From assembly GCA_002441005.1 (NCBI GenBank), contig DJWO01000011.1, positions 167,420 through 231,419 of the forward strand: a stretch of DNA of 64,000 nt, written 5' to 3'. The stretch's first letter is position 1; each line of letters opens with the position of its first letter. This document shows, piece by piece, positions 36,301 to 44,848 of this stretch. This DNA is from Candidatus Aminicenantes bacterium UBA6228 (GTDB lineage: Bacteria; Acidobacteriota; Aminicenantia; Aminicenantales; Saccharicenantaceae). Below the pieces are notes generated by a model that worked only from the letters and a program-made list of their open reading frames with translations, did no database searches and had not been told where the DNA came from. The translations under genes and the position numbers were made by a program.

Positions 36301-39300
36301 TTAGAAGCCTGGTGAAATAGTAAATTGCCAGTGCCAGCCTTTAACTGGTCGCTCGAAAGGATAAACATAATCAAAGCCGAGGACAATCACTCCAAAAAGA
36401 TTTGTCCTCAGCCCTACTCCAGCACTGGACACCGGCTTTTTTTCACCGCCGAAGACAGACGGCTTCTCGCCATTGTACCAGGCCGTCCCAATATCATAGA
36501 AGGCTAAAAATTCCAGCGGCCAGATACCATAATAGCCTTTGCCCAGGCCAAGCAAGCCGAAGACCGGAAAACGCAATTCGGCGTTGGCTAGCAGCATCCT
36601 GCTTCCCATCAGCCGGTTAAAATCAAAGGCCTCGGGATTGCTGCTATCAACTTCACTGTATTCAAAACTGCCATAATCATAACCGCGAACCAGATTCTCA
36701 TACCCGATGAATAAAGGCCACAGCCTCTCATCATCCGAACCGCCTCCATAACGTCCATAATGAAGGATTCTAAAAGCCAGGGTAAAAGGCTTGACCGGGG
36801 CAAAATAGCGGCGATAATCGGCCAGAACCGAAACAAAATTTAAATTACCAAAATTCGGTTCAGCCTGGAGGACATAGCTCCGGCCAATGATCGGACTACA
36901 AGCACCGAATAGCGAACTATCATAGACAAGAGCGGCGGACACATAGCCGTATTTAATACTGGGAGCCGAAGGCAAAGACAGATTGTAATAATCAATCAAC
37001 TCGTAATAATAGGGATCATAAATATAACGGTAAAGATGATCATTGAAATCAACATAATTAAAACCAGCGCTAAACTCCAGGCGCTGGAAGGCATTAAGGG
37101 GATAATAGGCAAACCCGCCGACCTCATAATTTATCTGACGGTTTAAATATTCTTCTTCCACATAAACAGGATTACCCTCTATCTCATCATAGTAGGCGCC
37201 ATATGAACCATAGACATAAGGAACCCTCTGAGCAACCAGACCCCAGTTTAAACGTTTTTTAGAGTTCTGATAACCGACCATCATATAACTATCAATCAGC
37301 TGATTATCAGTCTGAGCCATCGTCACCAGAGTATGATAACCAAGCATGTCGCTCCAGATTGCGGCGATTCCTCCCCCGGCGTAGGTTCCATAGCGGTCAA
37401 CACCAACCGCCACCGTCGGCTGGGCAACATAGTCCAGACTCAACTTTGGCCGGTAATTGCTGATTGGAAAATCAGTTTCTTTCGGTAAGCCAAAAAGAGA
37501 ATTGCGGAGCAAGCCTAATAGAGCCCCTTCCAGCTGATTGCGGGGAGGTAGAAGGCCAACCGGTCTTTCAGTCAGCTGGGCCAGGGTCGCCTGTCCAGCC
37601 AGGCTGTCAGCAGATTCAATCAGATAGATAGAATAACAACCATTTTCATAAACTGACATAGCTATTAATCCGGCCTGAGGTGAATAAGAAATGGCCGGGC
37701 TTAGCTGGGTAATTCCGCCAATGCCGCTAAATAGATTGGTTACCTGGTAAATTTTCCCATCGGCCAGATCAAGCCGGAAAAGATCAGTCTTCCCCTGATA
37801 ATCTGATAGAAAATAGAGGCTCTGCCCATCAGCGGACCACTGGGGATTAACATTTTTGCCAGAAGGAAAAGCCAGAGCTCTGCTAATTTCGCCTGAAGCT
37901 ACATCCAGCAGGGCCAGTTCATAATGTCCACTATCCAGCCAGTTCAAATTGGCGCTGAATCGCTCGGTGACAAAGGCAATCTTCGTTCCATCCGGCGACC
38001 AGACTGGATGGAGATCGCCGTAACTATCATTGGTCATTTTTTTCAAGGTATTATCTTCAAGATTATAAATGTAAATATCACTGATCCCGCCAGCCAGAGC
38101 CGAAAAAACAACTTCTTTACCGCTGGGCGACCAGGAAGGATTGAGGATTTCTCCCAATTCCGGGAAAGGAATTTCTTTTTCGACTTTCCCCTTATTGATA
38201 TTGATAATGGTCAGAAAGGGCTGACCATGAGAAATTGTCCCCAGAACAAAACGTTGACTGCCGGCTTCCCATGAACCGGCTGACCGGATAAATTGAATGC
38301 TCTCAAAATGAGGATCAATAGCCGTTGAAGTTAGTTTTTTTATAACCTTTCCTGTTCTGGCTTCAGCCAGATAAAGATCCACTGAGAAAAGATCACGAGA
38401 AGATAAGAAAGCTAAGTAGCGGCCATCAGGGCTGAGAACAGGTGAGACATTATATACATTCTCGTCCGTACCTTTTAGCAACAGCTTGCCATATTTATCA
38501 GGAGTTTGAGTTAAAGCCACCAGTGGAGAATAGGCTGATTCATTAGCTTTCTGCCAGTCTTCTGATAACTTTTTCAACGGCTCTCCCAGCACGCCCTGGA
38601 GCACAGATTCGTAATCATTGGTTCTTGACAGCATCCGCCAGATTTTACCAATCATTTCGTCACCGTAGCGGCCGCCAATATAAGCCCAGATAGCCTGGCC
38701 ATAGCGATAAGGAAAATACTTATAGGAATCTTCAAGTTTCTTAATCGGGGGCAGGAACTTCCTCTTCCAGGCGTCTCTCATCCACATGGATGTTTCCGGA
38801 TCATAAGGGCCTATAGACAGATACTCAGCCAGGCCTTCAATCAAAAACAAAGGAATTCTTAAGTCGGCCCCGGTATATCTGGCCTCATCTGAATGTCCCT
38901 GCCCGGCAATATCATATTGAAAGGCATGAACCAGCTCATGGCCGATGACATGATCAGTCTCGGCCAGCGAAACACCGTAAGGGACGACAATTCTCCTTTT
39001 AAAAGATTCGGTGACTCCCCCGGTTCCCTCACCCATCAGTTCGGGGATGACGGTTGTTTGCTGGAATTCTGGCCCACTGGAATAGACGATGAGCGGCTGA
39101 CGACCTTTAAGTTCATAATTAAAAATCCGGCTGTGACGAGCATACCAGCGCTCCGCCATCTCAGCCGCCTGTTTGACGACTTCAGTATCCTGCTGATAAA
39201 AATAGACATCAAAATGCTTGGTCTTCATAATTTTAAAATCAAATTTCTTGTACTGGACCTTGTTCCGGCCAAAATACTGAGCCTGAAGTCCTGAAGCCAG

Positions 39301-39366
39301 CCCCAGACAGAGAAGAATATAAATCAAGCACGAACCGATAATTTTTTTATTTTTAATAGAGACCAT
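36301..39366 (-). CDS. Outer-membrane fusion: HEXXH metallopeptidase, TolB-like propeller and BamA-type barrel
   Basis: A 1021-residue exported protein. A signal peptide (cleavage near LQAQ) leads to a gluzincin-like domain with zinc motif HELVH (143-147) and a downstream IEGLAEY that supplies the likely third ligand (Glu177 or 181). Residues about 300-600 carry PD40/WD40-like propeller repeats (LSPDGRYLAFLSS, WSPSGKEVVFSA, WSPDGTKIAFVTE, WSADGQSLYFLSD). The last 370 residues are alternating beta strands ending in an aromatic residue (FTISPGF), an Omp85-type barrel terminus. The peptidase should therefore be tethered to the outer membrane. GAGGAGG precedes the ATG. Confidence 0.88.
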   Translation of the reverse strand: MVSIKNKKIIGSCLIYILLCLGLASGLQAQYFGRNKVQYKKFDFKIMKTKHFDVYFYQQDTEVVKQAAEMAERWYARHSRIFNYELKGRQPLIVYSSGPEFQQTTVIPELMGEGTGGVTESFKRRIVVPYGVSLAETDHVIGHELVHAFQYDIAGQGHSDEARYTGADLRIPLFLIEGLAEYLSIGPYDPETSMWMRDAWKRKFLPPIKKLEDSYKYFPYRYGQAIWAYIGGRYGDEMIGKIWRMLSRTNDYESVLQGVLGEPLKKLSEDWQKANESAYSPLVALTQTPDKYGKLLLKGTDENVYNVSPVLSPDGRYLAFLSSRDLFSVDLYLAEARTGKVIKKLTSTAIDPHFESIQFIRSAGSWEAGSQRFVLGTISHGQPFLTIININKGKVEKEIPFPELGEILNPSWSPSGKEVVFSALAGGISDIYIYNLEDNTLKKMTNDSYGDLHPVWSPDGTKIAFVTERFSANLNWLDSGHYELALLDVASGEISRALAFPSGKNVNPQWSADGQSLYFLSDYQGKTDLFRLDLADGKIYQVTNLFSGIGGITQLSPAISYSPQAGLIAMSVYENGCYSIYLIESADSLAGQATLAQLTERPVGLLPPRNQLEGALLGLLRNSLFGLPKETDFPISNYRPKLSLDYVAQPTVAVGVDRYGTYAGGGIAAIWSDMLGYHTLVTMAQTDNQLIDSYMMVGYQNSKKRLNWGLVAQRVPYVYGSYGAYYDEIEGNPVYVEEEYLNRQINYEVGGFAYYPLNAFQRLEFSAGFNYVDFNDHLYRYIYDPYYYELIDYYNLSLPSAPSIKYGYVSAALVYDSSLFGACSPIIGRSYVLQAEPNFGNLNFVSVLADYRRYFAPVKPFTLAFRILHYGRYGGGSDDERLWPLFIGYENLVRGYDYGSFEYSEVDSSNPEAFDFNRLMGSRMLLANAELRFPVFGLLGLGKGYYGIWPLEFLAFYDIGTAWYNGEKPSVFGGEKKPVSSAGVGLRTNLFGVIVLGFDYVYPFERPVKGWHWQFTISPGF

Positions 39367-39404
39367 CCTTGCCTCCTCTTTGAGCAGACTTCAATCTCGC
39401 TTAT

Positions 39405-39429
39405 ATTATAAACTATTTTTTCGAAAAAA
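39405..39429 (-). promoter_or_regulatory. -10 box and palindrome upstream of the peptidase-barrel gene
   Basis: TATAAT on the minus strand (39410-39405) lies about 40 bases before the ATG at 39366; no good -35 box is seen. Just upstream is the perfect palindrome TTTTTTCGAAAAAA (39416-39429), in the gap between divergent genes. It may be an operator or just an A/T-tract dyad. Confidence 0.4.
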
Positions 39430-39514
39430 GGATGCGTTGAACAGTTTTGAGGTAATTTATAATCCAGCTAAGGTTTAATAAAGTCCAGGCTTATGGTAAA
39501 CATATAAATATATA

Positions 39515-40267
39515 ATGAAAATAACAGAGAAGACGGCTAAAAGCATTCTGAATAAATCTAAAGTATTTGACTATTGCCTTAATCCATATACCGGTTGCAG
39601 CCATCGCTGCCGCTATTGTTATGCTGCCTTATTTATGCCGCGTTATTCAGGACAGACTGAACCCTGGGGCCAGTGGGTCCAGGTCAAGATTAATGCTCCT
39701 GACCTGCTCAGACGACAGCTGATCCGGACCAAGCCCGGGACCATCTGGATAGCTTCGGTCTGTGATGCTTATCAGCCAGTTGAAGCTAAATACCAGTTGA
39801 CCAGAAAATGCCTGGCCGAAATCAGGCCTTTTGATTTTCCTGTTTTTATCCAGACCAAATCGGATTTAGTCCTGAGGGATCTGGATTTGCTCCAGGATAT
39901 AAAAGAAGCCGAAATTGGCTTTTCAATCGCTACCGATAGTGACCGGGTGGCCAGGCTGTTCGAACCGGGTGCTCCTTCTATCAGCCGGCGGCTTAAAGCC
40001 CTGGAAAAAATAAAACAGTTAAACCTCAGAACTTTTGTTTTTGTCGGACCTATTTTGCCTCAAGACCCGGCGCGGTTAATATCTTTATTGGGGGGGCTGG
40101 TTGATAAAATTTTCATTGACCGGTTGAATTATCCCGGTTATTTTATTAACTTTTACCGCCAGCAGGGCCTTGAGGCTTACGCCACTGATAGCTATTTTGA
40201 CCAGGTTAAAACCGAGCTAAAAGCCGCCAGCCAGAAATATAATTTTGAGCTGGAAGAAGTATTTTGA
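39515..40267 (+). CDS. Radical SAM protein, spore-photoproduct-lyase-like (SplB) family
   Basis: A 250-residue radical SAM enzyme with the 4Fe-4S motif CSHRCRYCY preceded by NPYTGC, as in the SPL/Rv2578c-like group of uncharacterised radical SAM proteins. It lacks the longer N-terminal part of true spore photoproduct lyases, so DNA repair is not assured. No Shine-Dalgarno is visible before the ATG; the upstream bases are A/T-rich with a possible TTGAAC..TATAAT promoter spaced 15 bases (39444-39470 region). Confidence 0.82.
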   Translation: MKITEKTAKSILNKSKVFDYCLNPYTGCSHRCRYCYAALFMPRYSGQTEPWGQWVQVKINAPDLLRRQLIRTKPGTIWIASVCDAYQPVEAKYQLTRKCLAEIRPFDFPVFIQTKSDLVLRDLDLLQDIKEAEIGFSIATDSDRVARLFEPGAPSISRRLKALEKIKQLNLRTFVFVGPILPQDPARLISLLGGLVDKIFIDRLNYPGYFINFYRQQGLEAYATDSYFDQVKTELKAASQKYNFELEEVF

Positions 40268-40313
40268 AAAATTCATTTGCCTTGATGAAAACAAATCAGT
40301 AAGATTTTGTTAA

Positions 40314-41618
40314 ATGATAACTAAAACTCTTTTTATCACGGCCATTATCATCATTAGCTATATCCTGGCCAAGTGGCAAAAGCTGTCAGTTGAACTCAGC
40401 CTGTTTATTTCGACTTTAGCCGGAGTACTGGCCGGAGCCCTGTTCAAGACTCCTGCCCTGAGCGAGATACCCAGGCATTTGCTGGAAGGCAGTTTCACCT
40501 ACCTTGATGTTATTCTGGTTTTTTTCTCGGCTACTCTGTTTATCACCATCATTCAGGAATCAGGCGGAATTAATTTCGCGGTCAGGCAAACAGTAGTTGG
40601 CTTTGCCCGCTTTAGATTCCTGGCCCTCTTCCTTTTGATGATTATTGTCCTGATTCCCGGGGCACTGACCGGAGCCGGCAGTGTTTCTCTTTTAGTAGTT
40701 GGAGCTCCGGTAGCCTTAGCCCTAAAGGGGCTGGGGGTGGATGAAAAGAAAATTCCGGCTATCCTCTTTATTTTAGCCGGACTGGCTGCCGCCGCTCCAC
40801 CGATCAATATCTGGGCCATGATTTTATGTGCCGGCACGGCCATTCCTTATGTTGGCTTTGAACTACCTCTTGGCCTGCCTGTTCTGGTTCTGGGGACGGC
40901 CACCATTCTAATTCTTGGCCGCCGGCAAGGAAAACAGTCAGAATTAAAGGAATTTGTCGACAGAATCGAAACAGTCCCTGGCATGAACTGGCTGCGATTA
41001 TTGCTGCCTTTTGCGGTCTTTTTTGCCCTGGTCATAGCTTATCGCCTCTGGCCCTTTTCTTTTCCGGTTCTGGGCTTGCCGCTGGAATTTATCATAGCCT
41101 CAGTGGCTGCCTATCTTCTCAGTCCGGTAAAAATCAATCTGGTCAAGGTGGCCAGCAGCACAGTCAACAAGCTTCTGCCGCTTCTCTCTATTATGGTCAT
41201 AGTCGGCATGCTCCAGCAGGTCATGGCTGCTACTGGAGTCAAGGGTTTGATTTCTTATTCGGTCTTAATCATTCCTCTTGGTCTTTTATTTTGCTTGCTG
41301 CCGGTTATCATCCCCTTTTCTGAAGGTGTTCTCACCTATGGGGGAGCAGCCATCATTGGCATTCCTTTAGTCTGGTATCTCAACTCTCTCGGTTACCATG
41401 CGACCATACTTATCTCAGCCCTGAGCTTGCTCTGGCCTCTTGGCGATGGTTTGCCCCCGACAGCTCTAATTGGCCGGCTGAGCTTGATTGTTTCCGGCTA
41501 TGAAGGCTCTTACTGGTCATCGATTAAAAAAGCCTGGCTGCCCTGGATAATAATTACCCTGACAGCCATTTTGATGATCATTTTTAGTTCGAAACTAACT
41601 TTTTTGGTCACCGGATAG
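40314..41618 (+). CDS. Ion-transporter-superfamily permease, DctM/GntP-like
   Basis: A 434-residue integral membrane protein with about 11-12 helices. Motifs such as GALTGAGSVSLLVVGAPVAL and AAAAPPINIWAMI resemble the paired re-entrant loops of TRAP DctM and related carboxylate permeases. No TRAP solute-binding protein or DctQ gene lies near. Downstream are a 53-residue membrane protein (11 bp) and an AstE-like hydrolase, so the substrate may be a carboxylate or amino acid released by that enzyme. The ribosome-binding site is weak. Confidence 0.75.
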   Translation: MITKTLFITAIIIISYILAKWQKLSVELSLFISTLAGVLAGALFKTPALSEIPRHLLEGSFTYLDVILVFFSATLFITIIQESGGINFAVRQTVVGFARFRFLALFLLMIIVLIPGALTGAGSVSLLVVGAPVALALKGLGVDEKKIPAILFILAGLAAAAPPINIWAMILCAGTAIPYVGFELPLGLPVLVLGTATILILGRRQGKQSELKEFVDRIETVPGMNWLRLLLPFAVFFALVIAYRLWPFSFPVLGLPLEFIIASVAAYLLSPVKINLVKVASSTVNKLLPLLSIMVIVGMLQQVMAATGVKGLISYSVLIIPLGLLFCLLPVIIPFSEGVLTYGGAAIIGIPLVWYLNSLGYHATILISALSLLWPLGDGLPPTALIGRLSLIVSGYEGSYWSSIKKAWLPWIIITLTAILMIIFSSKLTFLVTG

Positions 41619-41629
41619 GGGAATTTAGA

Positions 41630-41791
41630 ATGATAAGTAAAATTATCATGATTTTTTATTACCTCCTGTGCCTGTTTTTTACCATAATAACCATCAAAAA
41701 CCTGATAGAAGAAAAGACCAGCCGGGACAAAGTTGTGCTTTACCTGATTACTCTGGTCCCCTTTATAGCTCGCCTGCTCCGGTTTAAATGA
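41630..41791 (+). CDS. 53-residue membrane protein, possible small permease subunit
   Basis: A short frame absent from routine length cut-offs: ATG at 41630, TGA ending 41791, with AGGGGA eight bases upstream. It has two hydrophobic stretches (about 4-22 and 35-50) around a charged turn (KNLIEEKTSRDK), predicting a two-helix hairpin in the inner membrane. Spacing of 11 bp to the permease and 10 bp to the hydrolase supports translation within the operon. I recognise no family. Confidence 0.65.
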   Translation: MISKIIMIFYYLLCLFFTIITIKNLIEEKTSRDKVVLYLITLVPFIARLLRFK

Positions 41792-41801
41792 AAGGTAAAT
41801 C

Positions 41802-42968
41802 ATGAAAACTGGTTTATTTAAATTTAAATTGATAGCGGTGGTGGTTTTTGTCCTTTTGATTATCAGCGGGGGGCTGCCTCTCTGGCAGCACCGTCATTAC
41901 CGGGTTGAAGTTATCCTTGGCCCTGGTGTCAGCGAAGTTAAAAAGCTCAGTGATTTCTTACCGGCGATTAAAGGCAGTCAGGCTGATACCAAAGTTTATA
42001 TTCTGAGAGGAAAAGAGCCCGGCGGCCAGGTTTTAATCATAGGAAATACTCATTCAAACGAGCCGGAAGGGCTGCTGTCAGTTCTGATCATGATTGAAAA
42101 TGCAGTGGTCGAAAAGGGCACACTTTATCTTATCCCCTTTTTCAATCACAGTGGTGGCTTGAATACCCGCCCGGGAGAGGGTTATCCGCTCTATTTTTCC
42201 GTGCCAACTTCCTGGGGTAAAAAGACTTTCAGAATGGGAAACCGGGATGCCTCTCCCCTTGATCAGTGGCCAGACCCTGATGTCTATATTCATTACCCGG
42301 AAAAACAGATGCTCTCCTACCTGGATATCAGAAACACTAACCGGACCTGGCCTGGCCGCAAAAATGGCCTGCCCATGGAACAGGTCACCTATGCAGCCAT
42401 GGAACTCCTCCGCCAGAATAAGATTGACCTGGCTATTGACCTCCATGGGGCCGAAACAATGTTTCCTGTCACCAATTGCATCGTCGCCCCGGAAAAATGT
42501 ACCAGGCTGGCGACCCTGGCTTCGTTGACGGTCAAATCCATGGAAGGGTTCGAAAATCACGTTGAGCCTTCACCGGTAAATTTCCGCGGCTTGTCTCACC
42601 GGGAAATCGGTGATTATTCTGATACTCTGCCCTTTCTTCTGGAGGCTCCTATGCCCTTCCTTGACCAGCCAACCGGGCCGAAGACCGAAGCCTTGTTTCT
42701 AACCGGTCAGGATGAATTTCTATTAAGCCTGGCTAAGAAGAAAAAACTTTTTGTGCCTTATGACCAGTCTGGCTGGCCACTCGAGAAACGCGTCGGTCAG
42801 CATCTGTCGGTCAGTCTGGAAATTATAAGGCAATTTTCAAAAAAGTCGCCGGAGCGGGTTATTATTATCAAAAATGTACCACGTTACCGTGAGCTCCTGG
42901 AAAATGGCACCGGTTATTATTTCCACAACCCGGCGGTGGTGGACCAGGATAAAATAGTAATAGATTGA
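41802..42968 (+). CDS. Succinylglutamate desuccinylase/aspartoacylase (AstE/AspA, M14-like) hydrolase, membrane-anchored
   Basis: A 388-residue zinc hydrolase. An N-terminal hydrophobic segment (about 8-27) suggests a signal anchor. Zinc and substrate motifs of the M14 deacylase branch follow: NTHSNEPEG (HxxE), NTNRTWPG (the N-R-x-PG motif) and AIDLHGAE (third His). The family cleaves N-acyl amino acids or C-terminal residues. With the permease and small membrane protein it probably forms a unit that hydrolyses a substrate outside and imports a product; that is inference. The usual cytosolic AstE operon partners are absent. Confidence 0.82.
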   Translation: MKTGLFKFKLIAVVVFVLLIISGGLPLWQHRHYRVEVILGPGVSEVKKLSDFLPAIKGSQADTKVYILRGKEPGGQVLIIGNTHSNEPEGLLSVLIMIENAVVEKGTLYLIPFFNHSGGLNTRPGEGYPLYFSVPTSWGKKTFRMGNRDASPLDQWPDPDVYIHYPEKQMLSYLDIRNTNRTWPGRKNGLPMEQVTYAAMELLRQNKIDLAIDLHGAETMFPVTNCIVAPEKCTRLATLASLTVKSMEGFENHVEPSPVNFRGLSHREIGDYSDTLPFLLEAPMPFLDQPTGPKTEALFLTGQDEFLLSLAKKKKLFVPYDQSGWPLEKRVGQHLSVSLEIIRQFSKKSPERVIIIKNVPRYRELLENGTGYYFHNPAVVDQDKIVID

Positions 42969-43031
42969 ACAGGCGGAGAAAGGTAAACAATTAGGCAGCG
43001 AGTGAGACTTAAGACCAGTAAAAATCAAGAT

Positions 43032-43060
43032 TTGATTTGCCTCCATTAAGAGGATAAAAC
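43032..43060 (+). promoter_or_regulatory. Candidate promoter of the tandem C69 dipeptidase operon
   Basis: TTGATT (43032-43037), 17-base spacer, TAAAAC (43055-43060). The predicted start lies just before the AAGGAG site at 43069-43074. Both hexamers are imperfect. Confidence 0.35.
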
Positions 43061-43084
43061 CGTTTCCAAAGGAGTCTGGCTTTA

Positions 43085-44788
43085 ATGAAAAAAATTTGGT
43101 GCTGGGCTGGGTTAACCGCTTTAGTTTTTTCCTTAGTGATCGTCTTCTCAGGAAGTGGTCAAGGATCGGCCGATCCGTCTGACAATTATCTAATTCCTCA
43201 AGATAATTGTACCGTCATCATGGTGGGCAAGAAGGCCTCAGTGGACGGCTCCACCATGACTACTCATACCGCTGATTGTGGAATGTGTGACTGGACCTGG
43301 CGCTATGTGCCGCCGGCTGATCACAAACCTGGTGAGATGAGAAAATTGTACAGAATTTCTCAGATTAGAACCTGGCCACCCAGCCAGGGCCTCAAGTGGG
43401 ATTTAATTAAAAAAGACTTTACTGGAGTGGAAATTCCAGAAGTCGCTCACACTTTTGGTTATATGCACGGCGTTTTTGGTTACCTGAATGACCAGCAGCT
43501 GGCCATTGGCGAATCCACTATCGGCAACCGGCCTAAAATGTCTAACCCCACAGCAACTCCCGCCTTGAACCTGACCATGCTGACCCTGTTAGCCATGGAA
43601 AGATGCCGCACAGCCAGGGAGGCCATCAAACTGATGGGGTCCCTGGGAGAAAAATATGGCTATGGTGGCGAGGATGGCGGTGAAATGCTGGCCGTAGCTG
43701 ATTCAGAAGAAGTCTGGGTATTTGAAATCATGCCGGTCGGGCCTCTCTGGAATCCTAAAACCGGCAAGCCCGGAGCAGTCTGGTGTGCCCAGAGAGTCCC
43801 CGATGATGAAGTCAGTGTTTGCCCGAATGAATCAAGAATCGGCGAGATAGATTTAAATCAGCCCGATTTTTTCCTGGCCTCCTCCAATGTTTTTTCTTAT
43901 GCTGAGGAAAGCGGCCTGTGGGACCCAAAAAGCGGTCAGCCGTTCAGCTGGAAAAAAGCTTATTCGCCAGCTGAAGGCAGTGCCGCCTCCAACTGGCGGC
44001 GGGCTAGAATGTGGCGCTTTTTTGACCTGGTCGCTCCTTCCGCTGAATTCAGCCCCTCTCTGGCCAACATGGACTTTCCTTTTTCGGTTAAGCCTGACCG
44101 TCAGCTATCAGTTAAGGATGTTATGAATATTTGCCGGGATAAAGGCTATGGCACTTTTTTTGATCCGACCCGGGGAATAAGAGGCGGACCTTATAGAAAT
44201 CCAAACTATGACAGCTCTGCCCGTTTGATCAGTGTCAAGCAGGCCGAATATACAACCATAACCCAGTGCCGGAGTTCCCTGCCAGCCCCCATCGGAGGTA
44301 TTGTCTGGTTAGCCTGGGGAGCTCAAGACACGTCTTGCTTTATGCCCTTTTATGCCGGCGTTAAGGCCCTGCCCGGTTCGTTCAGGATTGGAGACCATTT
44401 TGTTCTTAACCGCGATTCTGCCCGCTGGGCTTTTGATTATGTTGATTTTCACGCTCAGGTCTCCTATGCCCCGGCCCTGGAAGAAATCAAAAAAGCCCAG
44501 GTCATCTGGGAAGATGGGGCTTTAAATCGGATTCCCGATATAGACAAAAAGGCCCTTGACCTCTATAAAAAGAATCCCGCTAAGGCCGCAGATTTTTTGA
44601 CAGCCTATTGTCTTAACAATGCTGATCAGGTGGTAAAAGCCTGGTGGCAGTTAGGAGACGAGCTTCTGGTTAAATTTAACCATTTTGGTTACTATAATAC
44701 TGACCGCCGGACCGTGGAAAGGAAACCGATGGAATTCCCGGATATCTGGAAAAAGGCGGTCAGAGCCATTGATGCCCTTCTGGAATAA
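43085..44788 (+). CDS. Exported C69-family dipeptidase, first of a tandem pair
   Basis: A 567-residue N-terminal-nucleophile hydrolase. A signal peptide (about 1-30) and short propeptide precede the catalytic Cys in QDNCTVIMVGKKASVDGSTMTTH, which becomes the N-terminus after autoprocessing in this family. A CGMC pair follows 20 residues later, in DCGMCDWTW. IGESTIG, WCAQRVPDDEVSVCPNESRIGEIDLN (shared almost unchanged with the next gene) and WLAWGAQDTSCF are conserved. It cleaves dipeptides outside the cytoplasm. AAGGAG lies ten bases before the ATG. Confidence 0.92.
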   Translation: MKKIWCWAGLTALVFSLVIVFSGSGQGSADPSDNYLIPQDNCTVIMVGKKASVDGSTMTTHTADCGMCDWTWRYVPPADHKPGEMRKLYRISQIRTWPPSQGLKWDLIKKDFTGVEIPEVAHTFGYMHGVFGYLNDQQLAIGESTIGNRPKMSNPTATPALNLTMLTLLAMERCRTAREAIKLMGSLGEKYGYGGEDGGEMLAVADSEEVWVFEIMPVGPLWNPKTGKPGAVWCAQRVPDDEVSVCPNESRIGEIDLNQPDFFLASSNVFSYAEESGLWDPKSGQPFSWKKAYSPAEGSAASNWRRARMWRFFDLVAPSAEFSPSLANMDFPFSVKPDRQLSVKDVMNICRDKGYGTFFDPTRGIRGGPYRNPNYDSSARLISVKQAEYTTITQCRSSLPAPIGGIVWLAWGAQDTSCFMPFYAGVKALPGSFRIGDHFVLNRDSARWAFDYVDFHAQVSYAPALEEIKKAQVIWEDGALNRIPDIDKKALDLYKKNPAKAADFLTAYCLNNADQVVKAWWQLGDELLVKFNHFGYYNTDRRTVERKPMEFPDIWKKAVRAIDALLE

Positions 44789-44848
44789 ATCTGGAAATAG
44801 CTGATATTAAATAATAATGAATCCTCAAAGATGACGGAGGTGAGTAAG

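Noticed and set aside
42078..42560. 160-codon minus-strand frame opposite the AstE-like gene
   Set aside because: Mirror of a strongly coding frame; the motifs HxxE and the N-R-x-PG element confirm the plus strand.
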